Shown here: positions 6,088 through 6,237 of the stretch, in pieces
How positions within the stretch are numbered: the first letter of the stretch is position 1
How the letters are laid out: each line of letters starts with the position of its first letter
Notes under the pieces: model-generated
Databases searched by the model: none
What the model was told of the DNA's origin: nothing
Seen by the model: only the letters and a program-made list of their open reading frames with translations
Program-made: the position numbers and the translations under genes
Origin: Gammaproteobacteria bacterium
GTDB lineage: Bacteria; Pseudomonadota; Gammaproteobacteria; JALTLT01
Length of the DNA stretch: 6,237 nucleotides
Direction: 5' to 3'
Assembly: GCA_027001815.1 (NCBI GenBank)
Contig: JALTLT010000139.1
Coordinates: forward strand, 1-6,237

Positions 6088-6154
6088 CCGATCCGCGCTG
6101 CAGGGAGAGGCCTGTTATTAACCCGGCAAGGGTTTACATTACATTCAGCCACAG

Positions 6155-6237
6155 CCAGCGCTTTCACAGCGAGGCGGACAGGCGCCGCCGCAGTCATTCT
6201 GCGGCAAGCCTGGCCAACATGGCTGTGGGAGCGCTGG
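6155..6237. repeat. REP/MITE-like inverted-repeat element (cut by window end)
   Basis: CCAGCGCTTTCACAGC (6155-6170) is matched at 14 of 16 positions by the reverse complement of the last 16 bases (6222-6237). Between them lies a perfect 7-bp hairpin, GCCGCAG (6187-6193) with CTGCGGC (6199-6205), loop TCATT. The terminal GGCTGTGGGAGCGCTGG recalls the GTGGGAGCG heads of REP-type extragenic repeats. No T-tract follows either stem, so it is a poor intrinsic terminator. No coding sequence is seen from 6088 to the end. The element may continue past the window. Confidence 0.5.

Noticed and set aside
6118..6136. Terminator after the chemoreceptor gene (AACCC-GGCAA-GGGTT)
   Set aside because: The stem has only 5 bp and is followed by TACATTACATT rather than a T-run; too weak to call.
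5328..6197. A 289-residue minus-strand open frame opposite the chemoreceptor
   Set aside because: The plus strand encodes a canonical chemoreceptor signalling domain here; the antisense product is low-complexity.

Overview
The window looks like a GC-rich proteobacterial chromosome, most likely a gammaproteobacterium. This is an inference from protein style: a stand-alone ThiO-type glycine oxidase, an Irr-like Fur-family regulator, and a flagellar/chemotaxis gene pair behind a sigma-28-type promoter. No rRNA or marker gene is present to fix the taxon.

Left part (1-1344): probable edge of an integrated element. A few codons of an unidentified upstream gene end at 41. An AT-richer spacer with a perfect TATAAT follows, then a tyrosine recombinase (160-1098, +) that keeps all the catalytic residues of the family. 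The recombinase gene ends about 250 bases from the 3' end of a tRNA-Thr(CGT) gene on the minus strand (1345-1420). This is the usual arrangement of a tRNA-targeted integrative element, with the tRNA as attachment site. Between them lies a very clear minus-strand terminator (13-bp perfect stem plus T-tract) that would end the tRNA transcript, and two further hairpins.

Middle part (1421-3178, all minus): thiO (FAD glycine oxidase, thiamine thiazole synthesis; best start is a TTG with a strong Shine-Dalgarno) is followed after 34 bases by a cysteine-free, Irr-like Fur-family regulator. The regulator has its own near-consensus promoter, whose -35 box overlaps the thiO stop codon and whose predicted transcription start falls almost on the ATG. 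The mRNA may therefore be leaderless.

Right part (3179-6237, plus): about 300 bases without a convincing gene lead into a near-perfect sigma-28 (FliA) promoter. It drives a two-gene unit: a secreted PhnD-family periplasmic binding protein, then, after 49 bases, a transmembrane methyl-accepting chemotaxis protein. No ABC permease or ATPase is present, so the binding protein probably hands a ligand signal to the receptor rather than to a transporter. This chemosensory pair is the most interesting content of the window. The right end carries an inverted-repeat element resembling a REP/BIME or small MITE, cut off by the window edge.
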